Positions 43,879-53,682 of a DNA stretch of 64,000 nt are shown here, in pieces; within the stretch, counting starts at the first letter, position 1, and the number at the start of each line of letters is the position of its first letter. Made by a program: the position numbers and the translations under genes. The notes under the pieces are model-generated. The model saw nothing but the letters and a program-made list of their open reading frames with translations. It was not told the origin of the DNA and made no database searches. The stretch is from Gracilaria domingensis (Eukaryota; Rhodophyta; Florideophyceae; Gracilariales; Gracilariaceae). The stretch is taken from the NCBI GenBank assembly GCA_022539475.1, contig VCMS01000156.1, positions 1 through 64,000 of the forward strand. Direction: 5' to 3'.

Positions 43879-44911
43879 GTTACTTTATCCGTGATGCGAT
43901 AGATACGTGAAACCCTGTGAAAGATACCAGACGTCTAAGTTCCAGATGGCGCGTCAAAGCTATTCCAACTTCTCGCGTTCAAAGTCGGCGAACGGCTGAC
44001 AAGCGAGAGGTTTGTACAGTTTCGTGGATGATGCTGGTCGATCGGGACCCATCGCCATTCTCAACGGATAACGTAAACAGCTGTCCCATATCTATGTTCG
44101 GAAAATGCGTTGACAACAGTGCAATTACCATTATGGAAACATGAAGCATCCTTTTGGGCCCTTTCAGAATAATATTATGAGAGATGATGCTTAAGACAGA
44201 CCACCCCTTTGGACAAGAATAGTTCGGTCCGGGCCAATGGCTCTTTGGCCGGGACAGGCTCTATGGACCATTTTCATCTCTATACGCTCACGTAAACTTG
44301 CGTGGCGGGCCAATTCAAGTGTCATTCTGTGTCCACTCCCCGCTATGCTTCCAAGACAAGAGGTGGTCTCGCCATAGAAGTTCTATTCATTTCATGGAGT
44401 CCGTTACGTAGCGTGGAAAATGGGCAATACATTCCCGTAAAGCTACCATACTCGAAACGTTTCTGCCCATGGGGAAGAGAGAGAGAACGGCAACATGCCT
44501 GGACAGAGTTACGAGACGGGGCAATACAGAATGGCATCGTTTGAGGAGCTGATCTGGTGCTGCTTTATTTGTAACAAAAGTCCAACTAGTACGTGTAGAG
44601 GGGAAGGAGCGGCTCTAGTGAGTTCTATATCCTTTCAACGTTACAGATCCTTCGGTTTTGATTCAGCAAGTCACGGGACGACGTTGTCAATTATAAGCCT
44701 AATTTGACTTTTAAGACGAAACCTGACGCGCAGTTTCGTATTGTACATCACGGGAAGCAGAATGTATGTCCCGCTCGTTGACATCCCCTTAGAATCGGAA
44801 ACAGATTTACCATATCTACGTGTGCTCCTTTTGCTTTGTTCTAGTGGCAAAACAATTCAGGTATCTATGAATTCGAAGTAAGATGTATAAAATATATATA
44901 ATATAATATTA
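43879..44911. other. Intergenic between paralogues
   Basis: About 1 kb contains only short frames without domains. It must contain the promoter of the 42934-43878 gene and the 3' end of the 44912-46195 gene. No TATA box was seen at the usual distance. Confidence 0.4.
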
Positions 44912-46195
44912 TTATGATTTCTGCTTCGTCTCCTGGTCTTCTTTCTTCATATTTTCTCTCACTCTTCTCAGAAAATTATTGGCTTCTTTCTTCTTTTGTT
45001 CCAGCACTGGCTTTACTCGCTTTCCGGACGAGCTCCCCGAGCTCTGTGCCAAACCAGATCCTTTGCCCTGCGCTATTCCTTTTGCTTGCTTATCTCTGGC
45101 CTTAAGAAGCAAGACCAATTTCAACTTATTCCTCTGCTTCTTGTACATTTCGACTGCCATCTGGTGTTGTTCATCCTCACTCAATTCCCTTGCTCCAAGT
45201 TGCTGCGGAGACGGCATTCCATTTTGCGAAGTAATTTGTACACGAGGCAATACTTGGGTTTCATCATTCTCTACTTCACCTGGCGAAGCACCATGCCGCA
45301 TAGAGTTTTGAATCTGTGTACGTGGAACATCCGTTTCACTCATAGGCCTTTGAGAAGGCGACTTGGATTCCGTTTCTTTACTTCTACCCCTTGCAGTGTT
45401 ATTTCTTCCAACAGAGCCTCTCGCACGAGTTGTACGTGTATTAGAAGGTTTACGTCTACTTTGGGAGCTCTGTGAGCGCCGCTGAAGACTGGGTTGGGCA
45501 GATGGTCCAGCACTTGCTGTAGTTGCTCTTCTTTGAATTCGGGATGAACCTGATGCCCCGCCAGGCTGATTGAAAGAAGTCTCAGAAAATACGGAACCGC
45601 TTGAAGACGACGGCACAATGTTTGAGGCTTCGTGATCGAACTTCACTTTCTCTCCTTTGCTCCTAGCTGCTGAGTGCTGACTCGAATGGATCTTCATACC
45701 AGTTCTTGTAACAGTACCAAGAAGCGGCCCTGCGCCAGGAATGAACGACATGCCGGTCCTTGCCACGAAGCCAGCTGCGTCCATCTTTGCAGCGTGATCA
45801 GCTCTATATACCTGGTCTAGTTCAGGGGAGATGCCTAGAAACTTTGAAATTAAGATGAATACCGTAGCGGAAGAAGGATTCGAAAGGTGTGCCAAAACGT
45901 TCGCTCGAGACTTTGTGAGGTTCTTGCCCAATATTGCTACCTGTTGCTTCTGCCACGGCGTTTCCGCAGAAGCGCGCATTTCTTCCATGTTGCCAAACAG
46001 CCTACGCGCAGAGTTTGCGGCTTTCTCGAACGCGTTGTTTCGAATCAGGCGTCTGGAGTCAGTTTCAAAAAGAATAGAGCGTGATTCGGCGACGTTGAAA
46101 TGCAGCTGTGCGTTGAAGTCGCCACTCATTGCCAACATGTGAAGCGATGCGGCGCCAGCCTGACGTCGCTTTCGGTTGTTTACGAATTTAGCCAT
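44912..46195 (-). CDS. Unknown protein, paralogue 2 of a tandem pair
   Basis: This is 427 residues from ATG 46195 (MAKFVNNRKRRQ). The N-terminal domain (about residues 10-135) matches paralogue 1 at roughly a third of positions by eye, with the shared LSKFLGIS / ISKFLGIS end. A short Gly/Pro-rich hydrophobic stretch (GMSFIPGAGPLLGTV, about residue 150) follows. Then come a long Ser/Arg/Gln-rich disordered segment, and a Lys/Arg-rich, helical C-terminus (ELSEDEQHQMAVEMYKKQRNKL...RRVRENMKKEDQ), likely a coiled coil. The basic ends suggest a nuclear or RNA/DNA-linked role. The family is not recognised. Confidence 0.75.
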   Translation of the reverse strand: MAKFVNNRKRRQAGAASLHMLAMSGDFNAQLHFNVAESRSILFETDSRRLIRNNAFEKAANSARRLFGNMEEMRASAETPWQKQQVAILGKNLTKSRANVLAHLSNPSSATVFILISKFLGISPELDQVYRADHAAKMDAAGFVARTGMSFIPGAGPLLGTVTRTGMKIHSSQHSAARSKGEKVKFDHEASNIVPSSSSGSVFSETSFNQPGGASGSSRIQRRATTASAGPSAQPSLQRRSQSSQSRRKPSNTRTTRARGSVGRNNTARGRSKETESKSPSQRPMSETDVPRTQIQNSMRHGASPGEVENDETQVLPRVQITSQNGMPSPQQLGARELSEDEQHQMAVEMYKKQRNKLKLVLLLKARDKQAKGIAQGKGSGLAQSSGSSSGKRVKPVLEQKKKEANNFLRRVRENMKKEDQETKQKS

Positions 46196-46993
46196 TGTTT
46201 CAGTCGCTTATTTCTTGGTTGAGAATAGCAATCGACCACGATGTCTGAAGAAGCTTATTAACTCCTCCTCTCTACGTAGCAAGTTATGAGCAAGGGGAAA
46301 ATTTCGATTGCGCCTCATTTAAAGTTTGCTCAACGTAGATTGAGGACCGTAAAACTCATTATGTTGTCCGGTATAGTAAGCACAGATGGACCGCCCAACG
46401 ATAGAAATCTTGTGTTGCTGGCCCAGTACGAGAATCTTTCGCTCTGGGCCAAAGCCGGTATGCGAATGTATGCGATATGTTCATCCTGATATCTGTCCGT
46501 TAGACAATTCTCAATATCGGGCCAAGAGGAGAATTTGAACGATGATGTGCGAAGTTTGCCCAGTGCAGTACATGCCTTGCAGGACCATCTACTCATTACA
46601 AAACACTCTCTATGAGCATGGCAATAACACCATGAAAACGCCACGGGGAAGAAGAATCGACATCGAATTCTTCAGATCTTTACGTGTCCGGGAATTGACA
46701 CTGGGGCAGGACAACTCATTAAGGCCCTTCTTTGCCTAATTTACTACACATTGTGAGGTACTTATGAAACATTGAATTTAGATTGGGCCTGAAAGACCTG
46801 AGTCATATCTGGCCAACCACAGGAGACAAATCTTTCGCATGCAGTTGAGAGGGAAAAAAGTCCACACCCGGGAAGAACTTGATACGGAGGGTTCAACTTC
46901 CCATCAGCCTTTTGGAGTGTGTCGCATATATTTTTCGTGAATAACATCTTAATGGAAAGTGTGGTTACAGAAAGGATCCGGTGCTAGACAAAC
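46196..46993. other. Intergenic, no gene recognised
   Basis: This region lies between the divergent genes at 44912-46195 (-) and 46994 (+). The longest frame (minus, 46330-46644) begins with GTG and shows no domain. It probably serves as a shared promoter region. Confidence 0.45.
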
Positions 46994-47916
46994 ATGGGAA
47001 ATGAAGTAAGTGAAATAGCAGCTGACGCTATTGTTAGCGCAACAGTGGAAGAAGGGAATCCGGACATGGATGCTCTGGCTGACGTTGTGGAGGAATCTTT
47101 GACCTGCCCCAACGTCAACGTCGATGATGTCATAGAATCCGTTCTGCCCGAAGATGCAGATCCTGATGAGTATACCTATTATGATGAGGACGAGGACTAT
47201 GAGGGAGGCGGATGGGAATATGACGCTCCTATCGAAGAGGAACCTGTCTCAGAAGCTTACGACCAAGGTGATGAGTACTACGATACGGAAGTAGACTCTA
47301 ATGATTTAGCAGAGGGAAATGAAGACGTTCTTGACTCACCGGAAGTTTCTGCAGAGGAAGAGGAGTCAGGCGCCGAATATGCTGACGATTTGGATGAGTG
47401 GGATGACGTGGAGCTCGGGGAAACTGAGGATGGCCTTTTTGATGAAGATATTAATGGATTGCGAAGCGAAGCCGGGCTTTTCGGAGAAGGTGGACTGGAT
47501 ATCTATGATGGCGTAGACCCTATGGAACCGATTGATTGGTACGTTGCTTGAAGTTATGATTCCCTTCTTCTAATCCACAGCGAGAACGGAATTGGAACAA
47601 AAGCTTGTCCTAACCGACCTTCTTCTCCGTGATCACTAACAGGGAAGTTGAAGAGTTCTATGATTATGATGTGGATGAATTAACAACTGCTACTGATATC
47701 GAATTGACAAGCCTTGGTTACCCACCAGAACCAATACCAGGAACAACAACAGAAGATATCATGTTTTCAGTGGAGATGATGAACGAATACACTGTGCCGC
47801 CGGAAACGTTCTCTCCTGCAATGGCGCAAGCCTTCAACGACGGGGCTTCAGACCTTTTGGAAACACAAAACGAGATGGTTGATTCAATCAGAGATATGAG
47901 GCAAAGTTTAATGTAG
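46994..47916 (+). CDS. Acidic protein with N-myristoylation motif, two exons
   Basis: Exon 1 is 46994-47538 and exon 2 is 47643-47916. The 104-nt intron begins GTACGT, has CTAAC about 30 bases before its end, and ends CTAACAG. The spliced length is 819 nt, an exact 273 codons (272 residues), and the acidic, Tyr/Asp/Glu-rich character carries across the junction (EPIDW then EVEEFYDYD). The start MGNEVSE fits an N-myristoylation site (G2, S6). The protein is strongly acidic throughout and probably disordered except for a helix near the end (MAQAFNDGASDLLETQNEMV). A GTAAGTG donor-like word lies right after the fourth codon (47006) and could allow an alternative transcript lacking the usual start. 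No family was recognised. Membrane attachment is inferred. Confidence 0.7.
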
Positions 47917-48247
47917 ATTCTGATTTAAGCACTCTCAGCAAATGTGGCCTGACTTCACGTGAGTTTCTTTCCATTAAAATCTCATTTAACAATCCACATT
48001 TTTGTACTTCTTGTGCGTTGTTCTAGGTATTTCTGTTGACAGCTTCTGCATTCGGTATCATTGCGCGAAACATCTTACAGCGGTGAACACAGTAGCTGCA
48101 AGCCTGCGGTTTTGGGTCGCGTGTGTGTGGGGAGACGAGTGCGACAGATATGAAAGCGGTGGTCGCTTTGCTTTCAAGTTTTCCCCGAAACAAATCCAAG
48201 TTCTTAATTTACTTGTGAAAACGAAAGTTTATGTGTATAGCACAACG
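47917..48247. other. 3' flank, nothing recognised
   Basis: This lies between the stop of the acidic protein and the next minus-strand frame. A possible intron (GTGAGT...TTCTAG, about 47959-48025) may lie in the 3' untranslated region. Confidence 0.3.
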
Positions 48248-48628
48248 CTATTCTTCATAGACGATATATATATCAGCAACATCATATTGCCTAGAACCAG
48301 AACAGCACCAATGAAACGGCTCCGATGAAAATTCCGGCAAATAGCGAATACTTGATAGCAGAATCCTCAGCGTCATCGCAGTGAGAGCGTTGAATGGATG
48401 AAACGATGGGTGAACGACAGCACAATAGATTGCGTCAACCGCGTGGCACCAAGCCAATTTCGGTTGCAGAGGGGGCGGTGTGAGAGGGCCCTTCTGCACG
48501 AAGGTTTGGAAGATGGATAAAAAGGCTGTGACGAGCGAATATTTGGCAGCCCAGGACCAGGTTTTAGTGGGTGTGGGGCGATAACTGGGAACTCTGTCGC
48601 GAATTATGGCGTCGCCTTTGGCCGACAT
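48248..48628 (-). CDS. Possible small membrane protein gene
   Basis: This 127-codon frame runs from ATG 48628 (MSAKGDAIIRDRVPSY). It has one hydrophobic segment (WAAKYSLVTAFLSIFQTF). A second hydrophobic block that would end a protein (KYSLFAGIFIGAVSLVLFWF then stop) lies in another minus frame near 48300-48365, preceded by GCTGAG, which could be a splice acceptor. So the real gene may have an intron and two membrane segments, or be frameshifted. No family was recognised. The Harbinger element starts about 120 bases upstream of the ATG and may have cut the gene from its promoter. Confidence 0.35.
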   Translation of the reverse strand: MSAKGDAIIRDRVPSYRPTPTKTWSWAAKYSLVTAFLSIFQTFVQKGPLTPPPLQPKLAWCHAVDAIYCAVVHPSFHPFNALTAMTLRILLSSIRYLPEFSSEPFHWCCSGSRQYDVADIYIVYEE

Positions 48629-49041
48629 GTGTCGAACATACGTGCCCAGGTTGGAGAGTACACCATGCAGCACGAGGCGCAACCTGCTCTTGGGGCTCAA
48701 ATTCGAATTCAAGGCGACAGACGGGACGGTGCACACACGTGTGGCCTAAGGCTGTTTCCACACCAAAAGTAGACATTTCGAAAAGCGACACGTCGCATTG
48801 TCCCCTCGCTGTTGAAATTCTTCCCAATTGAAAGAGACAAAGAAGAACCCAGTGTGGAAACGCGCCAAATCTGCCCACTAGACAAACACCAGTATCGCGG
48901 GAAACCGTGAAATGCGAAATCCTATTCATTACATGGAACTCGCAAAACTATACGCTGTAGCCCCCGCCTCTACCTCATCCATACTCGTGATTACTTCCGC
49001 AGTTCACCGTCATCCCGCAGCAACGTCCACCTGTCCAAGTC

Positions 49042-49773
49042 ATGAACGCTGCGCCCACTTCCGTCAATCCCCCTCCCGTTCAAGACAGTACTGGTTCTAA
49101 CAGTTCTCCGAACACGGTCAACGAACCAGCTAAGACACCGACAGCATCCAGTTCATCTCCCAACGTACCTTCAGTAGCAACAGCGACAAATACAACACTT
49201 GCTTCTGCACCAAAAAGTGATTTCTTACCGGTCGAAAACCAACATTATAACAATGACACTGTCTTAGTATTGTTGCAAATGATGAATGCTGCAGGTTATA
49301 GAGATAAAAAAAAGCAGAAGAAATCGCTTAAAAAAGTATTCAAAGTTGCAACGGATATGGCGAAGAAGAAACACAACATAACTCGCTCCCCTAAAGCATG
49401 GCAGAAGAAATTTACGAGGCTCAAGCAAGAGTATTCTGCGTATATCGCCAAAATAAGTGACTCCGGAAGGGATGGTAATGACCCGGACTTGTTTGATAAA
49501 CCGGATTATTTTGAGCAACTACATAAACTCGAGCACAATAAAGCGAGACATAAACCTGGCGCAGTAATAGACAGTGAATCAGCAAGCTGCGCCAACGACT
49601 CATCACCAACGAGCTCTCGCACGAGACAGAAAATTTTTCAAGCGTTCGCTACCGAAGCTTTTCTGAAGGATACAAAACAATGCCACGAGGGTCCCCTTCT
49701 CGAACTGAAAAGGGGAAACGAAGAAAAGGCAAAGATGAGAGCCGTTATTGACCGTCTTCTCGAGAAATTTTAG
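49042..49773 (+). CDS. Harbinger Myb/SANT-like DNA-binding protein
   Basis: This is 243 residues from ATG 49042. A Ser/Pro/Thr/Asn-rich leader (about 60 residues) is followed by a Myb/SANT or trihelix-like region (about 65-170) with spaced aromatic residues (AWQKKFTRLKQEYSAYI, YFEQLHKLE) and many Lys. A basic helical C-terminus (ELKRGNEEKAKMRAVIDRLLEKF) follows. In Harbinger elements this protein binds the transposon ends and helps bring the transposase into the nucleus. The frame is fully open, unlike that of the partner transposase. Confidence 0.75.
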   Translation: MNAAPTSVNPPPVQDSTGSNSSPNTVNEPAKTPTASSSSPNVPSVATATNTTLASAPKSDFLPVENQHYNNDTVLVLLQMMNAAGYRDKKKQKKSLKKVFKVATDMAKKKHNITRSPKAWQKKFTRLKQEYSAYIAKISDSGRDGNDPDLFDKPDYFEQLHKLEHNKARHKPGAVIDSESASCANDSSPTSSRTRQKIFQAFATEAFLKDTKQCHEGPLLELKRGNEEKAKMRAVIDRLLEKF

Positions 49774-51011
49774 TTCGCATCGAAGAGCTTTTGAATCACG
49801 TAATGTAGCAAAGCATCTTTTTGCTTCTTTTCTTGCAAGGATTCAATGGTAACAACGTCACCGTCATCCAGTTCCTCATCTTGTGGTAAAAAATATTCCC
49901 CTTGATCACTGTTTTCGATGCACATGTTATATAGTACCACGCAGGCGGAGGAAATGTATACAATATCATCTTCCTGGTGCAAACGGATGCCATTCTTTTA
50001 CAGTAAGAAGCGGTTCTTAAGAATTCTAAATGAGCACTCAATGGGTTTACGAGTTTGGGATGCAATGCTGTCCCCTGTCTTTAGCACCGGGTTGGCAGCG
50101 ATTTCCTGCTTGCTCGAGCTTTTCATCATGTTCTTGTGCAAGCCGAACGCGCAATCTCCCATTAGATAAGGTCTGACTTTCACACCACCAATATCCAGAT
50201 CTGGTACATCAGAGCCAAGCCATGTGCTATCATCAATCATCTGTTTCAACCAACAGCTTTGGTATATAGTAGAATCCCCAAACACGCCTGGGCGCCCAAT
50301 TTCTGTGTACAGAAATCTTCGCTTTGCGTCCGATACTGCAAAGAGCACAATGCTAGGATATCCTTTGTAACACCTATATTCATAATATTGCTCTTCTGGA
50401 CACATTGGCCAGGGAATGTGAGTGCCAGCTATTGCACCCACGCAGTACGGCAAGCCGCAAATTTCTTGAAACCCATTCATAACCTGCGCAAGTTCGCTCT
50501 CGAGACGTGGAAGTGCAACCCTGTCGTGGAATGTCAAACATATAGCACGGCTCACTTCCTTTATATCACGATCGACTGAACTCTTTCCTCTTCCTAATTG
50601 AGAAGCTACAGCTTCGCAAGACGCCCCACCCATGTACATTAACACAGACGCTATTCGAATGGCAGTTGGCAATGGCTCTCGGAAGTTCGTCTTCTGCTTA
50701 GTTAACTGATCGTTCAGTTCAGTGAGGAGCATCTCAAAAACTGTTCTCGATAAGCGAAATAGTGCTCTCCATGCGCCGCTTTCAATGAAACTAGGCGTAA
50801 GCGCGTAATTGAAAAACCACGACCTATCGTTCCTTGCATGGATCCAGGCTCGTCGTTGCGATGTTTGCCGAGCTCTCGCGGTCAAGGCTGTCCATGCTGC
50901 GTTAGATATGTCAATGGTTAGTGCAGCAGCACTGGCCTCTGTGTCTGTATCAAGCATGTCAATGGCCTGCTTAAGGGAAATCAACGCGATTCTTCGTTGA
51001 CGTTCATTCAT
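49770..51011 (-). pseudogene. Harbinger DDE transposase, damaged
   Basis: I chose ATG 51011 (MNERQRRIALIS). A helical N-terminal part with a helix-turn-helix-like segment (MGGASCEAVASQLGRGKSSVDRDI) leads to the DDE_Tnp_4-type core. The block usually reading G-A-I-D-G-T-H here reads GAIAGTH, so the first catalytic Asp is Ala (codon GCT near 50430). The second (GVFGDSTIY) and the Glu (IECSFRILKNRF) are present, as is LMGDCAFGLH. Just after LKNRFLL comes an in-frame TAA (49998-50000), beyond which the normal C-terminus (SSACVVLYNMC, then an acidic tail) continues in frame to 49770. Loss of a catalytic Asp plus the stop makes it inactive. Confidence 0.8.
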
Positions 51012-51191
51012 GTTCGGTGCGTGCTGATCTGTCACCAGCGTGGGGTCGCCTATGGGGCGCACCCAAGTCGACCCGAATCGAGGACATGCTGTGGACAAAG
51101 GCGCCGTGTCCTGTTGGGAAGAGATTACAGGCAAAAATTTGGGGATTGGACAGAAAGCGACGTGGGATGTCCAGGTGTGGAAACAGCCTAA

Positions 51192-51520
51192 GGGGAACGC
51201 ACTGTCTGCTCAGACGAGCTGCAAATGCAGGCGCCTCGTGGAACAGGTCGCACACGGGGCCCACGCACACACAGGAAGAGGCTACCCACGGGGGCACGCC
51301 CCGATGGTAGCCACGCGGCGCGCGTTAATTGGCCGCGCGCGCGGCGTGTCGGCCTCCTACGCGTTGACGGGCTTGTCGGCCGTCGACGCGAAGCGCCCGG
51401 CTGTGGCCGCGCGCCGTGTGGAAGATGGAGAGACCTGGCTCTCGTTTACTGCTCTGAACTCGTTCGGTTCTTCTGTCTTAAGTGGTGGAGCCTACTGTAA
51501 GGCTGATTGGCGTTTGGAAA
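51192..51520. other. GC-rich sequence next to the copia fossil
   Basis: Open frames overlap on several strands because of high GC, and none has a domain. It could be the remains of the copia 3' LTR, but no TG...CA-bounded repeat partner was found in the window. Confidence 0.35.
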
Positions 51521-51751
51521 AATGCTAATCAGCAGTGTTGGTTGGCTGATTGACAGTCCCCGGTTGATGATTGGCATTTTGACAGGTGGGTCGGGATTAT
51601 GTTGAGTTGGGTGCAAAAGGTGGTGAATCGGTTGCGGTGGAGTGGCTTGGTGAGCAGGTCTGCTAGCATTTGGGTCGTGGGGATGCGACAGATTTGAATG
51701 AGTTTCGAGGACACATGATGATCGAGATAACGATGGCGGATATCTATATAT
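51520..51751 (-). pseudogene. Ty1/copia fossil, 3' end of RNase H
   Basis: The minus-strand translation holds IPTTQMLADLLTKPL, the signature near the end of copia RNase H. It is split from its upstream part (63491 onward) by the insertion of element C. The broken end at 51751 and the one at 63491 would meet within the RNase H domain. Old and broken. Confidence 0.75.
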
Positions 51752-52322
51752 GTGGTATAGCCGATCGGTGCGAGCTGCTAGTGGGGAGCCCTGCGTGGGC
51801 TCGACCCGGCGGAGAAGTGAAACACGTAACACCTAATAGGTTGGCAGCACCCACCGTTGCCTATAGTGCATGGTGACCAAGTGGTAAATACGCCTGCACT
51901 GGTGTGCGGCAGGCACGTATAACCCTCGAGGTCAGCAAAACTATTAGAGGACTACTAGACTTACCAATTGGTGACTGTAGAACCGAACTGGTGTCAAATT
52001 AGCCTAGTTGGTGCTTGACTTTACCATTTGGTGTGGGAGGTTGGCGTCTCAGGGGTTTAGTACACCCGAGCGCCCCTCCGGCTCTCACGGGCCTAGTGCC
52101 ACGTGGGCCACCGGGAGGTGCATTTGTGGTGCACCACCCCGGCCACATATCTACACTACCTAGTAATTATTAATTCTAAATTATGGAGAATAGACTAATT
52201 GGTCCTGTCCAAGCCTGCGCTTGCGCGTCCCACGTGGTACAGTAAACACACGTGCCCGGGAGCCCGTGACGTCACCACTTGGTCTTGTAGAGCCCCCGTT
52301 GATCTGGCCGAGCTATACTACA
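51752..52322 (-). repeat. Element C LTR (3' copy in element sense)
   Basis: This is 571 bp. It contains four exact ACC-N4-GGT words, at 51876-51885, 51963-51972, 52023-52032 and 52274-52283. Ends TGTGGTATAG and CTATACTACA are imperfect inverted repeats of each other. Confidence 0.9.
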
Positions 52323-52334
52323 GATCCCCCTCCT
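52323..52334 (-). other. Element C polypurine tract
   Basis: The minus strand reads AGGAGGGGGATC next to the 3' LTR, as in B and D. Confidence 0.7.
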
Positions 52335-53587
52335 ACCGACAGGCACGCCCCGTGGCTGCGAAGGTCCCACGGCGTTTGCCGCCTTTTCACCAAACGGTCG
52401 TCGGCGCGCATCGCCTGGCGCACGGCGCGTCTCGCGATGACGCGAAGATGGCGCGGTGCACGGCGCGGTTCGCCACATGCACTGCAGCGCCATTACCCAC
52501 GCCGCCGTACCCCTCTGTGGTAGGTGCGATCGTACCTTACGTCCCTCGTGGTATTGGAACGCGAAACCGCGAACCGCGACCATTCAGGTTGATCTTGTCG
52601 CGCGCCTGGTACCACGTGGTTGTCTTCGCCTCTTTGGTCCCTCCCGGAGGAGTTTGTCACTCCATCTTCCCCTGTCCGTCCTCCCCCTGGGCGGGTTAGT
52701 CCCGGCTTACCAGTTGGTTTCGAGCCTCCCTTCGGTGGGGTTCGCAGTTGTCAACCGATCGGCACACCGCCCCCTCGTGGTGTCGCTCTTATTCTCTGTT
52801 GGCCACTTGGTCTTGTGCCGTACTGAGGTGATACCTCGTTGGTTCCGACACGTACTGTCTCTCCGCTTGAGTGAGGGCGCCACTGGGATGTCGTTGCCTT
52901 GGGCGGCCGCGTCGAGGGTGAGGAGACTCCTGCCCGTGGCTCTTCAGACTTCGTGACCGTACCGCTGCTGACGCCGCTTCTACCTAGTGGTCTGCCTCAT
53001 CGGGGTGTTCAGGCTTGATTCAGGTCCAGCCGAGGGGTTTACCCGACTGCGTGGCGTTCAGCGCCCCTCCACCTGGTTCCTCGCGGTCTCCTTCCGTCCC
53101 TTAGGTTCCCTCTGGGGTGGTTGTACCCTCCCTAGTTCACGGAACCCGTCCAGCCGGCGCACCACCCTGGTCATTTTCGCGGTGTGTCAGCTCGCTCGAG
53201 CGGCGCGCCCGTTCTCTGTGACCCCTCAGGTTTCATCTAGTCATCCAATTGGTGGTGTTCCCCCTCTCGGTTGGTATCCTCCGTGGCACGCTCTCGCTCC
53301 AACTCGCGCCTTTTATACCTCATGGGTGATCAACCCGCTTCCCCAACGGGGTGGTCGATGACGTTCGAACGCCGTGAAGACGGTGCCGAGGAGGGCATCG
53401 CGCGCGCCCTTCCCGTTGTGGTGGACCCCGGGGGTGAGACGGCGCCGTTTCAATCGAATTACCACGTGGTTGACTCTTCGCAGCCCTGTCTGCCGTCCCA
53501 GACCGGTACACCTGTGTCCTTTCCATCGGGCGCCGAGGCTCCCGTGGAGGCCAACCACTTGGTATTGGAGGAGCCGCACTTCGACCC
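52335..53587. other. Leader region of the antisense gene of element C
   Basis: This is about 1.2 kb between the polypurine tract and the antisense TATA box. Open frames on + run into the antisense gene but have no recognisable domain and no good upstream ATG. ACC-N4-GGT words are frequent (52611-52620, 52708-52717, 53461-53470, 53554-53563). In B the same interval is only about 50 bases. Confidence 0.45.
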
Positions 53588-53594
53588 TATAAAG
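53588..53594 (+). promoter_or_regulatory. TATA box of element C antisense gene
   Basis: TATAAAG lies 95 bases upstream of ATG 53683, the same arrangement as in A and B. Confidence 0.55.
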
Positions 53595-53682
53595 GGATAT
53601 TCGGCTTCTGAAGTCTCCCCCTCGGCGGAGGTCAACCGTTCGGTTCGCGAAACTGTTGCCTCCCGGTCGAGGATGTCTGGCA

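Larger units (their letters stand above)
48750..51188. mobile_element. PIF/Harbinger DNA transposon
   Basis: This 2439-bp element has perfect 15-bp terminal inverted repeats GGCTGTTTCCACACC (48750-48764 and 51174-51188). It is flanked by the TAA target duplication (48747-48749 and 51189-51191), the TWA preference of this superfamily. It carries the two usual genes: a Myb/SANT-like protein on + and a DDE transposase on -, convergent and sharing the bases TTAG at 49770-49773 for both stop codons. Terminal repeats and duplication are intact, so the element could still be moved by a transposase made elsewhere. Its own transposase is damaged. Confidence 0.9.

Noticed and set aside
46330-46644. 104-codon minus-strand frame
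   Set aside because: It begins with GTG, has no ATG in a useful place, no domain, and lies in a likely shared promoter.
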